DNA from: Rutidosis leptorrhynchoides
Taxonomy: Eukaryota > Streptophyta > Magnoliopsida > Asterales > Asteraceae
DNA: 64,000 nucleotides
Direction: 5' to 3'
Assembly (NCBI RefSeq): GCF_046630445.1
Contig: NC_092339.1
Coordinates: forward strand, 56,739,001 to 56,803,000
The notes under the pieces were generated by a model. It worked only from the letters and a program-made list of their open reading frames with translations, was not told the origin of the DNA and did no database searches. Position 1 is the first letter of the stretch; every line of letters starts with the position of its first letter. The position numbers and the translations under genes were made by a program. Shown here in pieces: positions 45,575 through 58,302 of the stretch.

Positions 45575-46059
45575 GGGATACAAGTGTTGGATAAATATGG
45601 AGTTGATATAAGAGTATTGACTGTTAAGAAAATTAAAAAGCACCAAAATGGTTAACCAAATAAGATTTTTTCAGTTCGGACTACTCAGAGAGTATTTTAC
45701 TTAGTGGTGAACTAAAAAAGAGAAAAAGTGTATATATAGTTTCCTAATTATAAAATATCGCAAAAAGGAAATTGTTTGTGAAAATTTAAGTTATAGATTC
45801 GGAACAATTACATGGGTTTGATATTTACCATATACACGTTGTAAAATTAACGTCGTTGATCAATGTCGGTCAAAATTTCAAATCAGTCAAAAGTTGGATT
45901 TATTTGGTCGAAGACGGTTAAATCAATCAAAAACAGTAGTTAGATATGCAGTGACGGAACTTAAATCCAACTACAGACGGGATAAATTAGTGACAAGAGG
46001 GGTAAACATTAAAAAAAGGTTTAATGCTATTCAATATCTATATACTTTTTTTTTGTTTG
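45575..46059. other. Intergenic stretch
   Basis: AT-rich, no gene recognised. Confidence 0.45.
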
Positions 46060-46879
46060 TTTCAATGTAGGATATATACTCATAAATATACAATTTTAGG
46101 CTATGTACTTAAAAAAAGTGTGCTAATGTAAACAAACTTAACTTGTTAACCTAATGATTTTGATCAATGTAGCCAACACTCGATCCAAACATTAACCTCA
46201 TGATTTTGATCTATTTAGCTGATAGTTCCTGAATAAAAGATGTTTAAAATCATTATTTCAATGCCCGTTTAACAACTTTTAACTCATGTAAATCAGCGAT
46301 TCATTTCATTTAATGCATTGACCACTTGAATACGAACTTTGACTTTAAGATCTAGAATTCCGCAATGAATTTTAGTCGGATTTGGAGCATCATTAGATAG
46401 CTTCATCAAGTGATTATGAACCAGAATATATGCTCAAATTGATCTGAGATTCGCTAGATTATTCCGAGAACCTCAATGATTAGAGTTCATGGTTAATGAC
46501 GAACACGATCTCAATCACTATGAATTTGAACCCGTTAATCATGTTTGATGATCGAAGAAGCTTCTTTTGATGTTAAAGAACTCATATCTGATCTCAATCG
46601 GTATTAATAATCACTAGTTGATGAACACACAAATCGGTTTTGGTATCTGATTCGATTTAACGTACTTTTTAACATCTGTTAACTTTAGGTAACTTTAGGG
46701 ACTACAAATGCAAAATGAACAAAACCCACAAGTGTAATGTTTTATTTTTATATAATGACATATAATCACTTTAACCGGTCTAGCAGGTAATTGGTCACCT
46801 TTTGTTTACATTAGCACATTTTTCCAAAGTACATAGCCTACAATAGTATTATTTCTAGGTATACAGTCTACATTAGAAC

Positions 46880-46880
<1 letters not shown>
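46060..46880. mobile_element. Probable non-autonomous TIR element
   Basis: The end around 'ggctatgtacttaaaaaaagtg' then 'tgctaatgtaaaca' (46113-46150) is the imperfect inverse of 'tgtttacattagcacattttt' with 'ccaaagtacatagcc' (46797-46832). Pairing is loose over ~75 bp. The right part recurs at 15060-15140. No coding capacity; exact ends and target duplication are unresolved. Confidence 0.5.

Positions 46881-46919
<39 letters not shown>
46881..46919 (+). repeat. Poly(A) tract
   Basis: 39 consecutive A just right of the TIR element. It may be a retroposon tail or microsatellite. Confidence 0.9.
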
Positions 46920-46921
<2 letters not shown>

Positions 46922-47204
46922 TATATAGCTATTGAGTAGCATTAACTCTAAAAAAAATCTTATTTTTTAGTAATTTTTTTCTTTAGTGTATTTTTTTTTT
47001 CGAAAAAGCTAGATGGGGAGAGCCCCTCCGGAGTAGGTTAAGTACCGCCCTGTAGAGATGATCGATGTCAAACTAGTCATGACTTTCCCGATTAATCACT
47101 ATAAGGTTTCGAGCGACTAATCTTAGACTACCAACTCTTGCATATTTCATTTCATAAGGTTCATCAAATTCTGAGTAAAATACTTCTTAAAGAATGTAAA
47201 CCAT
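46920..47204. other. Intergenic, with a poly(T)-headed repeat
   Basis: From 46990 a T-run is followed by GC-richer sequence ('ggggagagcccctccgg'). This could be a reverse-oriented retroposon, but I found no duplication. Confidence 0.35.
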
Positions 47205-48424
47205 TGATGTGGTAGCGTGGGGTACGTGATAGTACTATATTTTACTACGAAATACGTTACAAATTACACAAGTTTTAATTATTTATTTACAAATGGGATA
47301 TACCTAAACCTTGCTACAACACTATAGGCAGTGTACCTAATCGTAGAGTAGTATAGTTTTTAGTAAGTCCGGTTCGTTCCACAGGGAGCGGGCTTATTGC
47401 ACACTATATTTTTAAACAACTATATTTGTACAAAAAATATATAATTATATATAATAATATATAAAAGGGGGTTTACCGTTTAATGACCGGTTTGTCGATT
47501 TATATTTTAAGCGAAGCGTATAGTAAATGACGATATTTAAATAACAATATAAAATAAATAACAATAATTAAAATGACAATAAATAAAAGTACGAGGAAAT
47601 ATGAAATAAAATATATTATGCTTATTTAAACTTCCGTAACCATGATGGTTGACGTGTTGATTTTAGTTTTATGCCCATGGGTTAATTGTCCTTTGTCCTG
47701 GATTATTTAATATGTCCGTCTAGTTTTTGTCCATAACAGTCCATCGGTCATAAATTTAAAGTGCGAGTGTCCTCGTCAAATTATTCTTATACCCGAAGTC
47801 AAATATTCCAACTAATTGGGGACTTAAACTGTAACAAGGTTTTAATACTTTGTTTAATAATTACACCAGGATATCGACTGCGTGTAATCTAAGGTTTTAA
47901 TACTTTGTTATCAATTATGCCAAGTGTCCTTGTACATAATTTCACCTCTGTTTTAATAATTCCATAGACTATTAATCCATTCCCGTGTCCGGTTAAATGA
48001 ACGATTATTCGTACATATAAATACCCCGCCCATCGTGTCCGATCGAGTGTATATGGTTATTTATAGGTACATCCAATTGTAAATCTTTATATTAAAATTA
48101 ACAAACTATCATTTAGTTAAACAAATATAAAGCCCATTAATAGCCCATAGTCTAATTTCCACAAGTGTCGTTCTTTTGTCCAAACCCCAATTATGGTACA
48201 AAGCCCAATTACCCAATTTTAATATTTTTAGCCCAACATCATGATTACTTCGGATTAAATAAGCATAATAACAACTTAGTTACGAGACATTAATTTAAAA
48301 AGGGAGAACATAACTTACATTGATTATTTATCGCGTAGTGTTACACGAACAGAGCTCCGACTTTAAAACCCGTAAAATAACCTTTGCATAACCCAAACTA
48401 ATCTAATATAAAACTAAACTAATT

Positions 48425-48501
<77 letters not shown>

Positions 48502-49092
48502 AGAGATTGATATTAGGGATGGTTGAACTCGGCAGAAGCTCATTCATTTTATAGGGAAATTCTGATTTTTCAAACTCCGCGAGTCGTGGAGTTTTAAGCC
48601 TGCAAACTCCGCGAGTCGTGGAGTTTGAAAATCCAGCTCACACAATTTTGGAACCTTGCTTGTCGACATAATTTATATATGAATATAAAATATAAATAAT
48701 TAATATAATTATTTATATATTATATTATATTCTTGTGCATAGTAGACTTGTAATTTTTAGTCCGTTGCATCGGGCGTTGATAGTTGACTCATGTCCCGGT
48801 TCCGGATTTTCGAACGTCCTTGCGTACAATTTAATATCATGTACTTTGCGTTTTGTAACTTGTACTCTTGTCATTTTGAGACGTTTCTCATCAATAAATT
48901 GAACCACTTGGATTGTATCTTGTACATTTGAGCTTTTTGGACGTTTTTGTCTTCAAATCTTCGTTTTCGCCTTTTGTCTTCGCACTTATTTATTTAAACA
49001 ATTACCATGAAAATATAATACAATTACATATGAAAACCTATTATTTAGGAGGGATATTGCTATGAAATATATGTTCCTTTTTAGTCTTATCA
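47205..49092 (-). repeat. 3' LTR of family D
   Basis: In minus sense it begins TGATAAGAC at 49092, right after the purine tract AAGTGTGGGGATATT, and ends CCACATCA at 47205. Length is 1888 bp. It contains (AT)n at 48431-48496 and two CTCCGCGAGTCGTGGAG-type hairpins at 48574-48626. The right limit is inferred from purine tract and terminal bases only. Confidence 0.65.
48431..48496. repeat. (AT)n tract
   Basis: Perfect dinucleotide run of about 66 bp inside the LTR. Confidence 0.9.
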
Positions 49093-51353
49093 AATATCCC
49101 CACACTTCAGCGTTGCTTGTCCTCAAGCAATACAGAACTTGAAATAAAAACATACATGAATCACTTTTTTATTCATCACACTTTGTACATTAGTGATTTT
49201 GATATGGTGGTATAAACAATGATAGTAACGATAGAACCATGGTTAAAGGTGGGTGTGTCATCCACAGTTGTCTCGGGTTTAGGTTAACGACACTTGCAAT
49301 CAAATAGCCGATTTACTTTCGGTTTCTAAAGCAAAGTGCACATTTGAAAGGCGGTTTACAGTCCCACATGACTATGAAAATTTAGATCCGTTAGGAAATT
49401 GGATCTTTATGAAAACATTTGATCTTTTAAAAATTCAATCTAGCTTTTACCCTAGACAAGTTTTCCGGAATAACCCTTCACCAGTGTTTGCAAAATATTT
49501 TTGTGGGTTGTGTGGGTTTCAGATTTGAAAATTTTAGCTCAACACTTGTGGTTTTGTGTTACCCACTTGCTAACCTTGTATTAGGAAAGCAACACGTCCA
49601 GTTCACTTGTCCCGTATATTACCTTTCGGCAAACTACCGTCCGGTTGTAAAGGAAAGCGATGAACAAGCAACTGTTAAGGCAATGTCTAATGACATGCAT
49701 TTGATTATGGTCCAAAAACGTGTCGGATGCTATTACTATCCTTTGTAGGAGCAATAGTAAAGATCATCCTATGATTTTTCAGTCTGGCACAAGGTCCTGT
49801 CTTCGACCATGCTATGCAACCACCGTTCTTACGGTTGACACCCGATTTGGTTCAGGTGACCTAATGAATTCTAGGTGAATTCCTAGGATTTACGTTCAAT
49901 GGTAATGAACGCATTGAAAATAGGTTTTCAGAAAACAAATCGGTTTGTAATTTTGATCAAAATATTTTCTCGTTCAAGCTCGAGTTTAGATATCATCGAA
50001 TTCCATGAGTTTGTAATTCTCAATCTTTAAGGTCAATCTCAAGGATTGAGTAATATCAAGCTTAAAAGCTGATTTTTAATCTTTAAGGAGATTATCCTTT
50101 CTGGGGGTCTGATTCATTAATCTTATCAAGCTAATTTGCACGGCGTCCTCCCCATTTTACGAGACAGATCCTCTCATGGTTAGGATAAGTCTGACCACAT
50201 GGCGACCCTGTTTGATGCTGAGGTTCGTGGATTTCCTGCTGATTTTAGAGATGACTTTTCTAGATTTTTCGTCAACCTACAGCTGGTCTGGACGACAACT
50301 TCTTGAACTAAATCAAGAAGCGCGTGTCTTTTTCGGAAGACTTTACTTCCTTTTAATGATGGAATTGATTCATCGTGTAGATCCATCTTTTCTTTTCTTT
50401 CATCGGGTAAAATAGTTAATTTAGTCCAAAACAAAAGCACATGCAATAAACTTTACAGAAACATGTGATAGATAGTTTTTAATTGAATAACTTGGTACAT
50501 TCTCCCCACACTTAGTTTCTTTCTTTGCCTTTTTATTCTCCTTTATTCCATTTTAAATGAATTCAATCGTTTTAGGGTGTTTCTCAATTTATGTCCTTTC
50601 CGAGGTAACGATAATTTCGGTATTAACACCTAATTTTCATCGTTCATAAATATGTATAAACATGATTTTGAATTCATTTATTTGAAATTTTTTAAAATTT
50701 TCACAAAATTTGGTAAATAAACTAAGTGCAAACCCGAGAGAATTTATAACGTTTCCCCACACTTGAGATCATGCAATGCTCTCATTTGCATGAAATCAGA
50801 ATATAATTATAAATTCACGAGGGTGATAAGTGTAGAAAAGTGATTAAAAATACCCAGTTTGTAATTACAAAGCTCGTCGAATGATAGATGGCGCGCCTCA
50901 TCGTTCATTCCTTCTTGTTTTATCACACATGTTTTTCTTCAAAAACGGTTGCTTTTCTGAACTGTTTGCTAATATTTGAAACCTTACTTATTATGCATGT
51001 TTATTTAACGAGTTATGCACTAACCCGAACCCCTAATTTAACGTTAAGTGGGGTTAGACTTCCCCACACTTAGCTTACGACATGTGAAGTCGGTAGAATA
51101 AGTTCCACGAATTAAAATATTGAGCCACTTATTTACATCTCGGGTGGTATAAAATATATCAATGGGTTTAAAGTTTAGACCCACCCGAATATTACTACTT
51201 AATTCTTTTTTAAGTGTAGCTTTTAGTAAATGGATATGTCTCTTTTCTGGTTCTTGGTCAAATGGATCGATATACACCGACATACATATTATAGGGTGGA
51301 CAATTTCTAACGTTTCCTTCCTTTTATTCTCGAGATCAAAGTTTTCACCTCTA
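49093..51353 (-). other. Noncoding internal region of family D
   Basis: No coding frame recognised. It carries four copies of TCCCCACACTT (49097, 50503, 50754 and 51061), i.e. AAGTGTGGGGA in element sense. The first is the presumed polypurine tract. Confidence 0.6.
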
Positions 51354-52130
51354 TTACCCAATTGGGTGAAATCCGAGGTGTTCATCTTCGGTAGATGACT
51401 CGTCTATTGAGAATATTGGGTTGGAAGGTTGTGGAATGGTGAATTTAGGGATTGGAGTAGATTCTTCTTCATTAACGGTACTTATCGGTCCCACCACTTT
51501 GGTCTCGGGGGTAAAATTTTCAACGTTATCGTTTTCCCAAGAGTACCAATTTGTCACCCTTACTTCTTCTTCATCCATAGAGGCTAATGTGTCGATATGT
51601 TGTGAAATTGGTAAAACTGAATAAAAAGTATCATCGGGATAGTTGGTGATTTCGGAGCTCTCGAATTCATCAAAATTCGATGATATGAGATTTTCTTGCA
51701 CAATACTCCTCAGATCAACAGGTGTGTAGTCTGATAGAGTTTCAGCTTGCCGGTTTACAAACTCTCTCATTTGTTCATTTTGAGCATTGAGTTCTTCGAG
51801 TTTGATTTTCATATTGTCTAATAAATTTTCAGACACGTAATTTTCCTCGTCTACTGGTTGTTGAGTTTGGAAATATTCTTGGGAATAATCCCAATTTGAA
51901 TTGTATTCGTCATAATCATTCCATTCAGGTTCCGTGGGTGCGTAATTTTCCATAGGAACGTAATAATAACATTCCCATGTTGAGTGTTAATCTCCACAGA
52001 TTTCACAACTAGTTATTGTTTCGTCATTCGTGATCCAAGATTGACCGAACGAATTGTCATCAACACTCGGTTGAGAGTATTGATTTTGTATGTCGTAAAG
52101 AGTTTCCAAAATATCTTCGAGACTTTTCAT
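51354..52130 (-). pseudogene. Gag-like relic of family D
   Basis: One frame from the ATG at 52130 to 51354, broken by TAA at 51987-51989. Around the stop the reading is CEIC-G-D-stop-HSTWEC, a degenerate CCHC knuckle. The following ~199 residues are acidic, Tyr/Asn-rich and contain a probable coiled coil (LLDNMKIKLEELNAQNEQM). There is no capsid domain I can recognise. It could be the tail of a gag whose front is lost, or an accessory frame. Confidence 0.5.
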
Positions 52131-53201
52131 AATGCGCTTATTACCAAATTTTAATTATCCTATTAGTTATATATAAAATAAAAAAATTATATAAGTTATC
52201 AAATTAATAGACTTTTGTGCTTTTGTCCACGTTTCGAATAGCCAATAGATGCAGCAGGGAGCCAGAACCCTTTAAATCGGAAGCTCACAACTCAGCCACT
52301 AACAAATCCAACTATTACTACGAAGCAGAAAATTTGGATGTCTATCAATTTAACCGCTTAAAATAATTTTTCGTTGAAATTTTAAAGAAATTATAGAGAA
52401 GAAATAGAGAAAATTCTAAGTCCTAAAAACTAGATCGTCGAGAAATAAGAAAGAAAAAGAATACGCATCGAAAAACGTCGAAAAATAAAAATAAGAAAGA
52501 AAAACGTCGAAACTTAAAAGTCTAAAAATTATATCTAAAAAGTTGCGCCTAAAGGTCAAAAGGTAAATGCAATTTTATTCAAAAAACGGCAATTACTTAA
52601 AGGCACTAAAATCTATTTAAAACTAAAGCGAAAAACGGCGTCGCAAAATTCCAAAGCGCCTAAATCTTAATCTAAAGAAAAAGCACTTAAGGGATTTTAC
52701 GGCAAAGCCTAAGAATCTATACATATAAAATAACTACGGAAAAACTAATTTTAAAACTAATTGCAAACAAAAAATATACAAAATATTACGATTACACTAA
52801 ATAAAAGGATACAAATTATAAAAAGTGATAAAATTACTTATTTTTATAAAAAATATTATTTTTATATTTTTATTTTTATATTTTATAAAAGTATTAATTT
52901 TTTATATATTAAAACTAAATATAATTAATTATAACTAATTAATTTAAAAACTTAAACTAAATAATAATAATAAAGTAATTAGGGTTAAATAATAATAATA
53001 ATTAATAATACCCCGTAATTAATGCGAAATAGGGTTTCTGGTCAGGCTGGTCAGGGCGGCTCCGCGAGTCGCGGTTCCACGTACCGGCAATTCTCCGCGA
53101 GTCGCGGAGTTTGCAAAACGTTTTTTTTTATATTGTTTTTCTAAAAATATATATAAATATATTTATACAAAAATAAATTAAAAATATAGCGTTTCGCTGA
53201 T
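52131..53201 (-). other. 5' leader region of family D
   Basis: Very A-rich noncoding sequence. Two GC hairpins (CTCCGCGAGTCGCGG at 53060 and CTCCGCGAGTCGCGGAG at 53096) stand out against the AT background. Confidence 0.55.
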
Positions 53202-53219
53202 TCCCCGGCAGCGGCGCCA
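53202..53219 (-). other. Primer binding site (tRNA-Asp)
   Basis: In minus sense it reads TGGCGCCGCTGCCGGGGA, one base from the complement of the plant tRNA-Asp 3' end, a few bases inside the right LTR. Confidence 0.8.
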
Positions 53220-53225
53220 AAAACT

Positions 53226-54085
53226 TGATGTGGTAGCGTGGGGGTACGTGATAGTACTATATTTTACTACGAAATACGTTACAAATTACACAAGTTTTAA
53301 TTATTTATTTACAAATGGGATATACCTAAACCTTGCTACAACACTATAGGCAGTGTACCTAATCGTAGAGTAGTATAGTTTTTAGTAAGTCCGGTTCGTT
53401 CCACAGGGAGCGGGCTTATTGCACACTATATTTTTAAACAACTATATTTGTACAAAATATATATAATTATATATAATAATATATAAAAGGGGGTTTACCG
53501 TTTAATGACCGGTTTGTCGATTTATATTTTAAGCGAAGCGTATAGTAAATGACGATATTTAAATAACAATATAAAATAAATAACAATAATTAAAATGACA
53601 ATAAATAAAAGTACGAGGAAATATGAAATAAAATATATTATGCTTATTTAAACTTCCGTAACCATGATGGTTGACGTGTTGATTTTAGTTTTATGCCCAT
53701 GGGTTAATTGTCCTTTATCCTGGATTATTTAATATGTCCGTCTGGTTTTTGTCCATAACAGTCCATCGGTCATAAATTTAAAGTGCGAGTGTCCTCGTCA
53801 AATTATTCTTATACCCGAAGTCAAATATTCTATCTAATTGGAGACTTAAACTGTAACAAGGTTTTAATACTTTGTTTAATAATTACACCAGGATATCGAC
53901 TGCGTGTAACCCAAGGTTATAATACTTTGTTATCAATTATGCCAAGTGTCCTTGTACATAATTTCACCTCTATTTTAATAATTCCATAGACTATTAATCC
54001 ATTCCCGTGTCCGGTTAAATGAACGATTATTCGTACATATAAATACCCCGCCCATCGTGTCCGATCGAGTGTATATGGTTATTTA
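53226..54085 (-). repeat. 5' LTR of family D, interrupted
   Basis: 860 bp matching 47205-48064 with a few substitutions. It is cut by the LTR starting at 54086. The remainder lies beyond the window. Confidence 0.85.
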
Positions 54086-57000
54086 TGTAGTGACCCGAAC
54101 TTTTTCATGTTTATATATATTAATTGAGATTGATATTTACATGATTAAATGTTTCCAACATGCTAAGCAATCAAACTTGTTAAGACTTGATTAATTGAAA
54201 TATGTTTCATATAGACAATTGACCACCCAAGTTGACCGGCGATTCACGAACGTTAAAACTTGTAAAAAATGACATGACGATATATATATGGATATACATA
54301 TGGTTAACATGAGATTATGATAAGTAAGTATCTCCATAAGTATATTAACAATGAGTTATATACATATAAACAAGACTACTAACTTAAGGATTTCGAAACG
54401 AGACATATATGTAACGATTATCGTTGTAACGACATTTAAATGTATATATATCATATTAAGATATATTAATATATCATAATATCATGATAATATAATAATT
54501 TAACATCTCATTAGATATAATAAACAATGGGTTAACAACATTAATTGAGATCGTTAACTTAAAGGTTTCAAAACAACACTTACATGTAACGACTAACGAT
54601 GACTTAACGACTCAGTTAAAATGTATATACATGTAGTGTATTTAGATGTATTAAAATACTTTTGGAAGACTTCAAGACATATATCAAAACACTCATACTT
54701 AACGAAAATGGTTACAGTTACTTTTCCATTCTTTTCTTTCATCAAGAATTCTAGTCGTAATCTTACCCGTATTATACACAGCTTCAAAACGTACTTACTA
54801 TGAGTATATACCAATAGGAACTAGCATGGGATTCCACTCTTGATTATGTCATGTATGACTAATCAATTTTGACTTCTACCATGAGCTAGTCAACTAACTA
54901 GAACTCCTTTTAACCCCACTCACCACTCACCAATTACCACTCATCATTCACTCCATTTCACTTCCAATTCTCTTTCTAATTCTCTCTCAACACACACACA
55001 CACACTATTATGAACGTATTTTTACAGTAGTTAATCATCATCTTCATCAAAAATCACTTCAAGAATCAAGCTATAATCATCATAGGAAGAACACTTCAAG
55101 AACACTTCAAAAATCCCTTCAAGTTTACTAATTTACTTCCAAGCTTTCTAATCCATTCCAAGTAATCATCTAAGATCAAGAAACCTTTGTTATATACAGT
55201 AGGTTATCTTTCTTATTTAAGGTAATATTCATATTCAAACTTTGATTCAATTTCTATAACTATAAACTATCTTAATTCGAGTAAAAATCTTACTTGAACT
55301 TGTTTTTGTGTCATGATCCTACTTCAAGAACTTTCAAGCCATCCAAGATCCTTTGAAGCTAGATCATTTCTTGTCACTTCCAGTAGATTTACCTACTAAA
55401 CTTTAGGTAGTAATGATGTTCATAACATCATTCGATTCATATATATAAAACTATCTTATTCGAAGGTTTAAACTCGTAATCACTAGAACATAGTTTAGTT
55501 AATTCTAAACTTGTTCGCAAATAAAAGTTAATCCTTCTAACTTGACTTTTAAAATTAACTACACACATGTTCTATATCTATATGATATGCTAACTTAATG
55601 ATTTAAAACCTGAAAACACGAAAAACACCGTAAAACCGGATTTACGCCGTCGTAGTAACACCGCGGGCTGTTTTGGGTTAGTTAATTAAAAACTATGATA
55701 AACTTTGATTTAAAAGTTGTTATTCTGAGAAAATAATTTTTATTATGAACATGAAACTATATCCAAAAATTATGGTTAAACTCAAAGTGGAAGTATGTTT
55801 TCTAAAATGGTCATCTAGACGTCGTTCTTTCGACTGAAATGACTACCTTTACAAAAACTACTTGTAACTTATTTTTCCGACTATAAACCTATACTTTTTC
55901 TGTTTAGATTCATAAAATAGAGTTCAATATGAAACCATAGCAATTTGATTCACTCAAAACGGATTTAAAATGAAGAAGTTATGGGTAAAACAAGATTGGA
56001 TAATTTTTCTCATTTTAGCTACGTGAAAATTGGTAACAAATCTATTCCAACCATAACTTAATCAACTTGTATTGTATATTATGTAATCTTGAGATACCAT
56101 AGACACGTATACAATGTTTCGACCTATCATGTCGAAACATCTATATATATTTCGGAACAACCATAGACACTCTATATGTGAATGTTGGAGTTAGCTATAC
56201 ATGGTTGAGGTTGATTCCAAAATATATATAGTTTGCATTGTGATCAATACTGAGATACGTATACACTGGGTCGTGGATTGATTCAAGATAATATTTATCG
56301 ATTTATTTCTGTACATCTAACTGTGGACAACTAGTTGTAGGTTACTAACGAGGACAGCTGACTTAATAAACTTAAAACATCAAAATATATTAAAAGTGTT
56401 GTAAATATATTTTAAACATACTTTGATATATATGTATATATTGTTATAGGTTCGTGAATCAACCATTGGCCAAGTCTTACTTCCCGACGAAGTAAAAATC
56501 TGTGAAAGTGAGTTATAGTCCCACTTTTAAAATCTAATATTTTTGGGATGAGAATACATGCAGGTTTTATAAATGATTTACAAAATAGACACAAGTACGT
56601 GAAACTACATTCTATGGTTGAATTATCGAAATCGAATATGCCCCTTTTTATTAAGTCTGGTAATCTAAGAATTAGGGAACAGACACCCTAATTGACGCGA
56701 ATCCTAAAGATAGATCTATTGGGCCTAACAAACCCCATCCAAAGTACCGGATGCTTTAGTACTTCGAAATTTATATCATATCCGAAGGGTGTCCCGGAAT
56801 GATGGGGATATTCTTATATATGCATCTTGTTAATGTCGGTTACCAGGTGTTCACCATATGAATGATTTTTATCTCTATGTATGGGATGTGTATTGAAATA
56901 TGAAATCTTGTGGTCTATTGTTACGATTTGATATATATAGGTTAAACCTATAACTCACCAACATTTTTGTTGACGTTTAAAGCATGTTTATTCTCAGGTG

Positions 57001-57341
57001 AATACTAAGAGCTTCCGCTGTTGCATACTAAAATAAGGACAAGATTTGGAGTCCATGTTTGTATGATATTGTGTAAAAACTGCATTCAAGAAACTGATTT
57101 CGATGTAACATATTTGTATTGTAAACCATTATGTAATGGTCGTGTGTAAACAGGATATTTTAGATTATCATTATTTGATAATCTACGTAAAGCTTTTTAA
57201 ACCTTTATTTATGAAATAAAGGTTATGGTTTGTTTTAAAAATGAATGCAGTCTTTGAAAAACGTCTCATATAGAGGTCAAAACCTCGCAACGAAATCAAT
57301 TAATATGGAACATTTTTAATCAATAAGAACGGGACATTTCA
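54086..57341 (+). repeat. 5' LTR of the chromovirus
   Basis: TGTAGTGACCCGAAC...ACGGGACATTTCA. The 3' ~950 bp are related to the LTR at 1-1023 and more distantly to the arms at 24732 and 36164. Confidence 0.92.
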
Positions 57342-57342
57342 G

Positions 57343-57356
57343 TTGGTATCCGAGCG
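57343..57356 (+). other. Primer binding site (tRNA-iMet-like)
   Basis: TTGGTATCCGAGCG, close to the TGGTATCAGAGC of other elements with one substitution in the core. Confidence 0.75.
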
Positions 57357-57550
57357 TTGGTCTTAGAGAACCAGAAAATTTGCATTAGTGTGTCTTATCG
57401 AGTTTGTTAGGATGCATTAGTGAGTCTGGACTTCGACCGTGTTTTCTTTAAAAATGATTGCTTAACATTTTTGTTGGAAACTATATATTTTTAACATATG
57501 AATATTATGTGATATATTAATCTCTTAACGTGTTTGATATTATGTGATAG

Positions 57551-58165
57551 ATGTCCACCTCTAGAACAAGTCCCATTGACTCACCTAATAATAATGAAGA
57601 GTCAAATTTAAATTGGAATGATTCGTGGACTGATTCACAAGTTCCCGAAGAGGAACCGGAAGAAGAGTCGGAACCGGAAGAAGAATCGAAACCGGAAGAA
57701 GAATCGGAACCGGAAGAAGAAATAGAACCGGTGGGGGAAATAATAAAACGGTTAAGTAAAAGAGAATCCTCAACCAACCGACCAAGGTTAATTATGGTCA
57801 ATGGTGTTTCCGCCAAGGAAGCAAAATATTGGGAGGATTACCAATTCTCCGATGAATCGGATTCCGACGAGAATTCCGATGATGTTATAGAAATTACCCC
57901 AACTGAATTTAAAAAGGCAAAAGAAAATAATAAGGGAAAGGGCATAAAAATAGAGAAATCTAATTCCAACCCCGATGAACTTTATATGTATCGTCAACCC
58001 CCGAAGTCCTTAAGTTGTAACAATGACCCTGGAACCTCTAAACCACTAGGTTTTTCTAAACCAATGTGGACAACGACGGCTCGTATTAGGGGAACATCAT
58101 ATATCCCTAGAAACTTGGCAAAACGAACTAAAACCGAACAAGAAGAAACGAGCGAGTCGGAATAA
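57551..58165 (+). CDS. Acidic protein of unknown function, extra frame of the chromovirus
   Basis: 204 residues, intact. Residues ~30-60 are Glu/Pro repeats (PEEESEPEEESKPEEE), followed by a Ser/Asp/Glu-rich stretch (FSDESDSDENSDD, about 97-110) and a basic C-terminal third (IPRNLAKRTKTEQEE). No signal peptide or membrane segment, no known domain. It lies between the primer site and gag in sense orientation, 210 bp after the LTR, so it would be the first frame on the genomic transcript. Its reading frame survives although gag-pol has four stops. Whether it is a captured host sequence or an element-specific gene cannot be told here. Confidence 0.65.
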   Translation: MSTSRTSPIDSPNNNEESNLNWNDSWTDSQVPEEEPEEESEPEEESKPEEESEPEEEIEPVGEIIKRLSKRESSTNRPRLIMVNGVSAKEAKYWEDYQFSDESDSDENSDDVIEITPTEFKKAKENNKGKGIKIEKSNSNPDELYMYRQPPKSLSCNNDPGTSKPLGFSKPMWTTTARIRGTSYIPRNLAKRTKTEQEETSESE

Positions 58166-58302
58166 GATAGTTGTATTCGTGTGGTGTAATATATGTAATA
58201 TAGTGTGCTTATGCTTTATGATATATGTAAAAATTGCTTGTATTAATAAGTATTTTTTTTATGAATCTAACTCTTGTCTATTTTACAGTATAAAAATACA
58301 AA

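Larger units (their letters stand above)
47205..54085 (-). mobile_element. LARD-type LTR element (family D), right LTR interrupted
   Basis: The direct repeats 47205-48064 and 53226-54085 are nearly identical, both starting TGATGTGGTAGCG. The minus-strand primer site next to the right copy matches tRNA-Asp (TGGCGCC...CCGGGGA). Only a gag-like relic lies between; no pol. The right LTR is broken at 54085 by the chromovirus insertion. The left copy continues smoothly at the equivalent point ('ttatttataggtac'). Confidence 0.82.

Noticed and set aside
54621-54814. Overlapping frames on both strands in the chromovirus LTR
   Set aside because: AT-rich LTR sequence; no support for coding.
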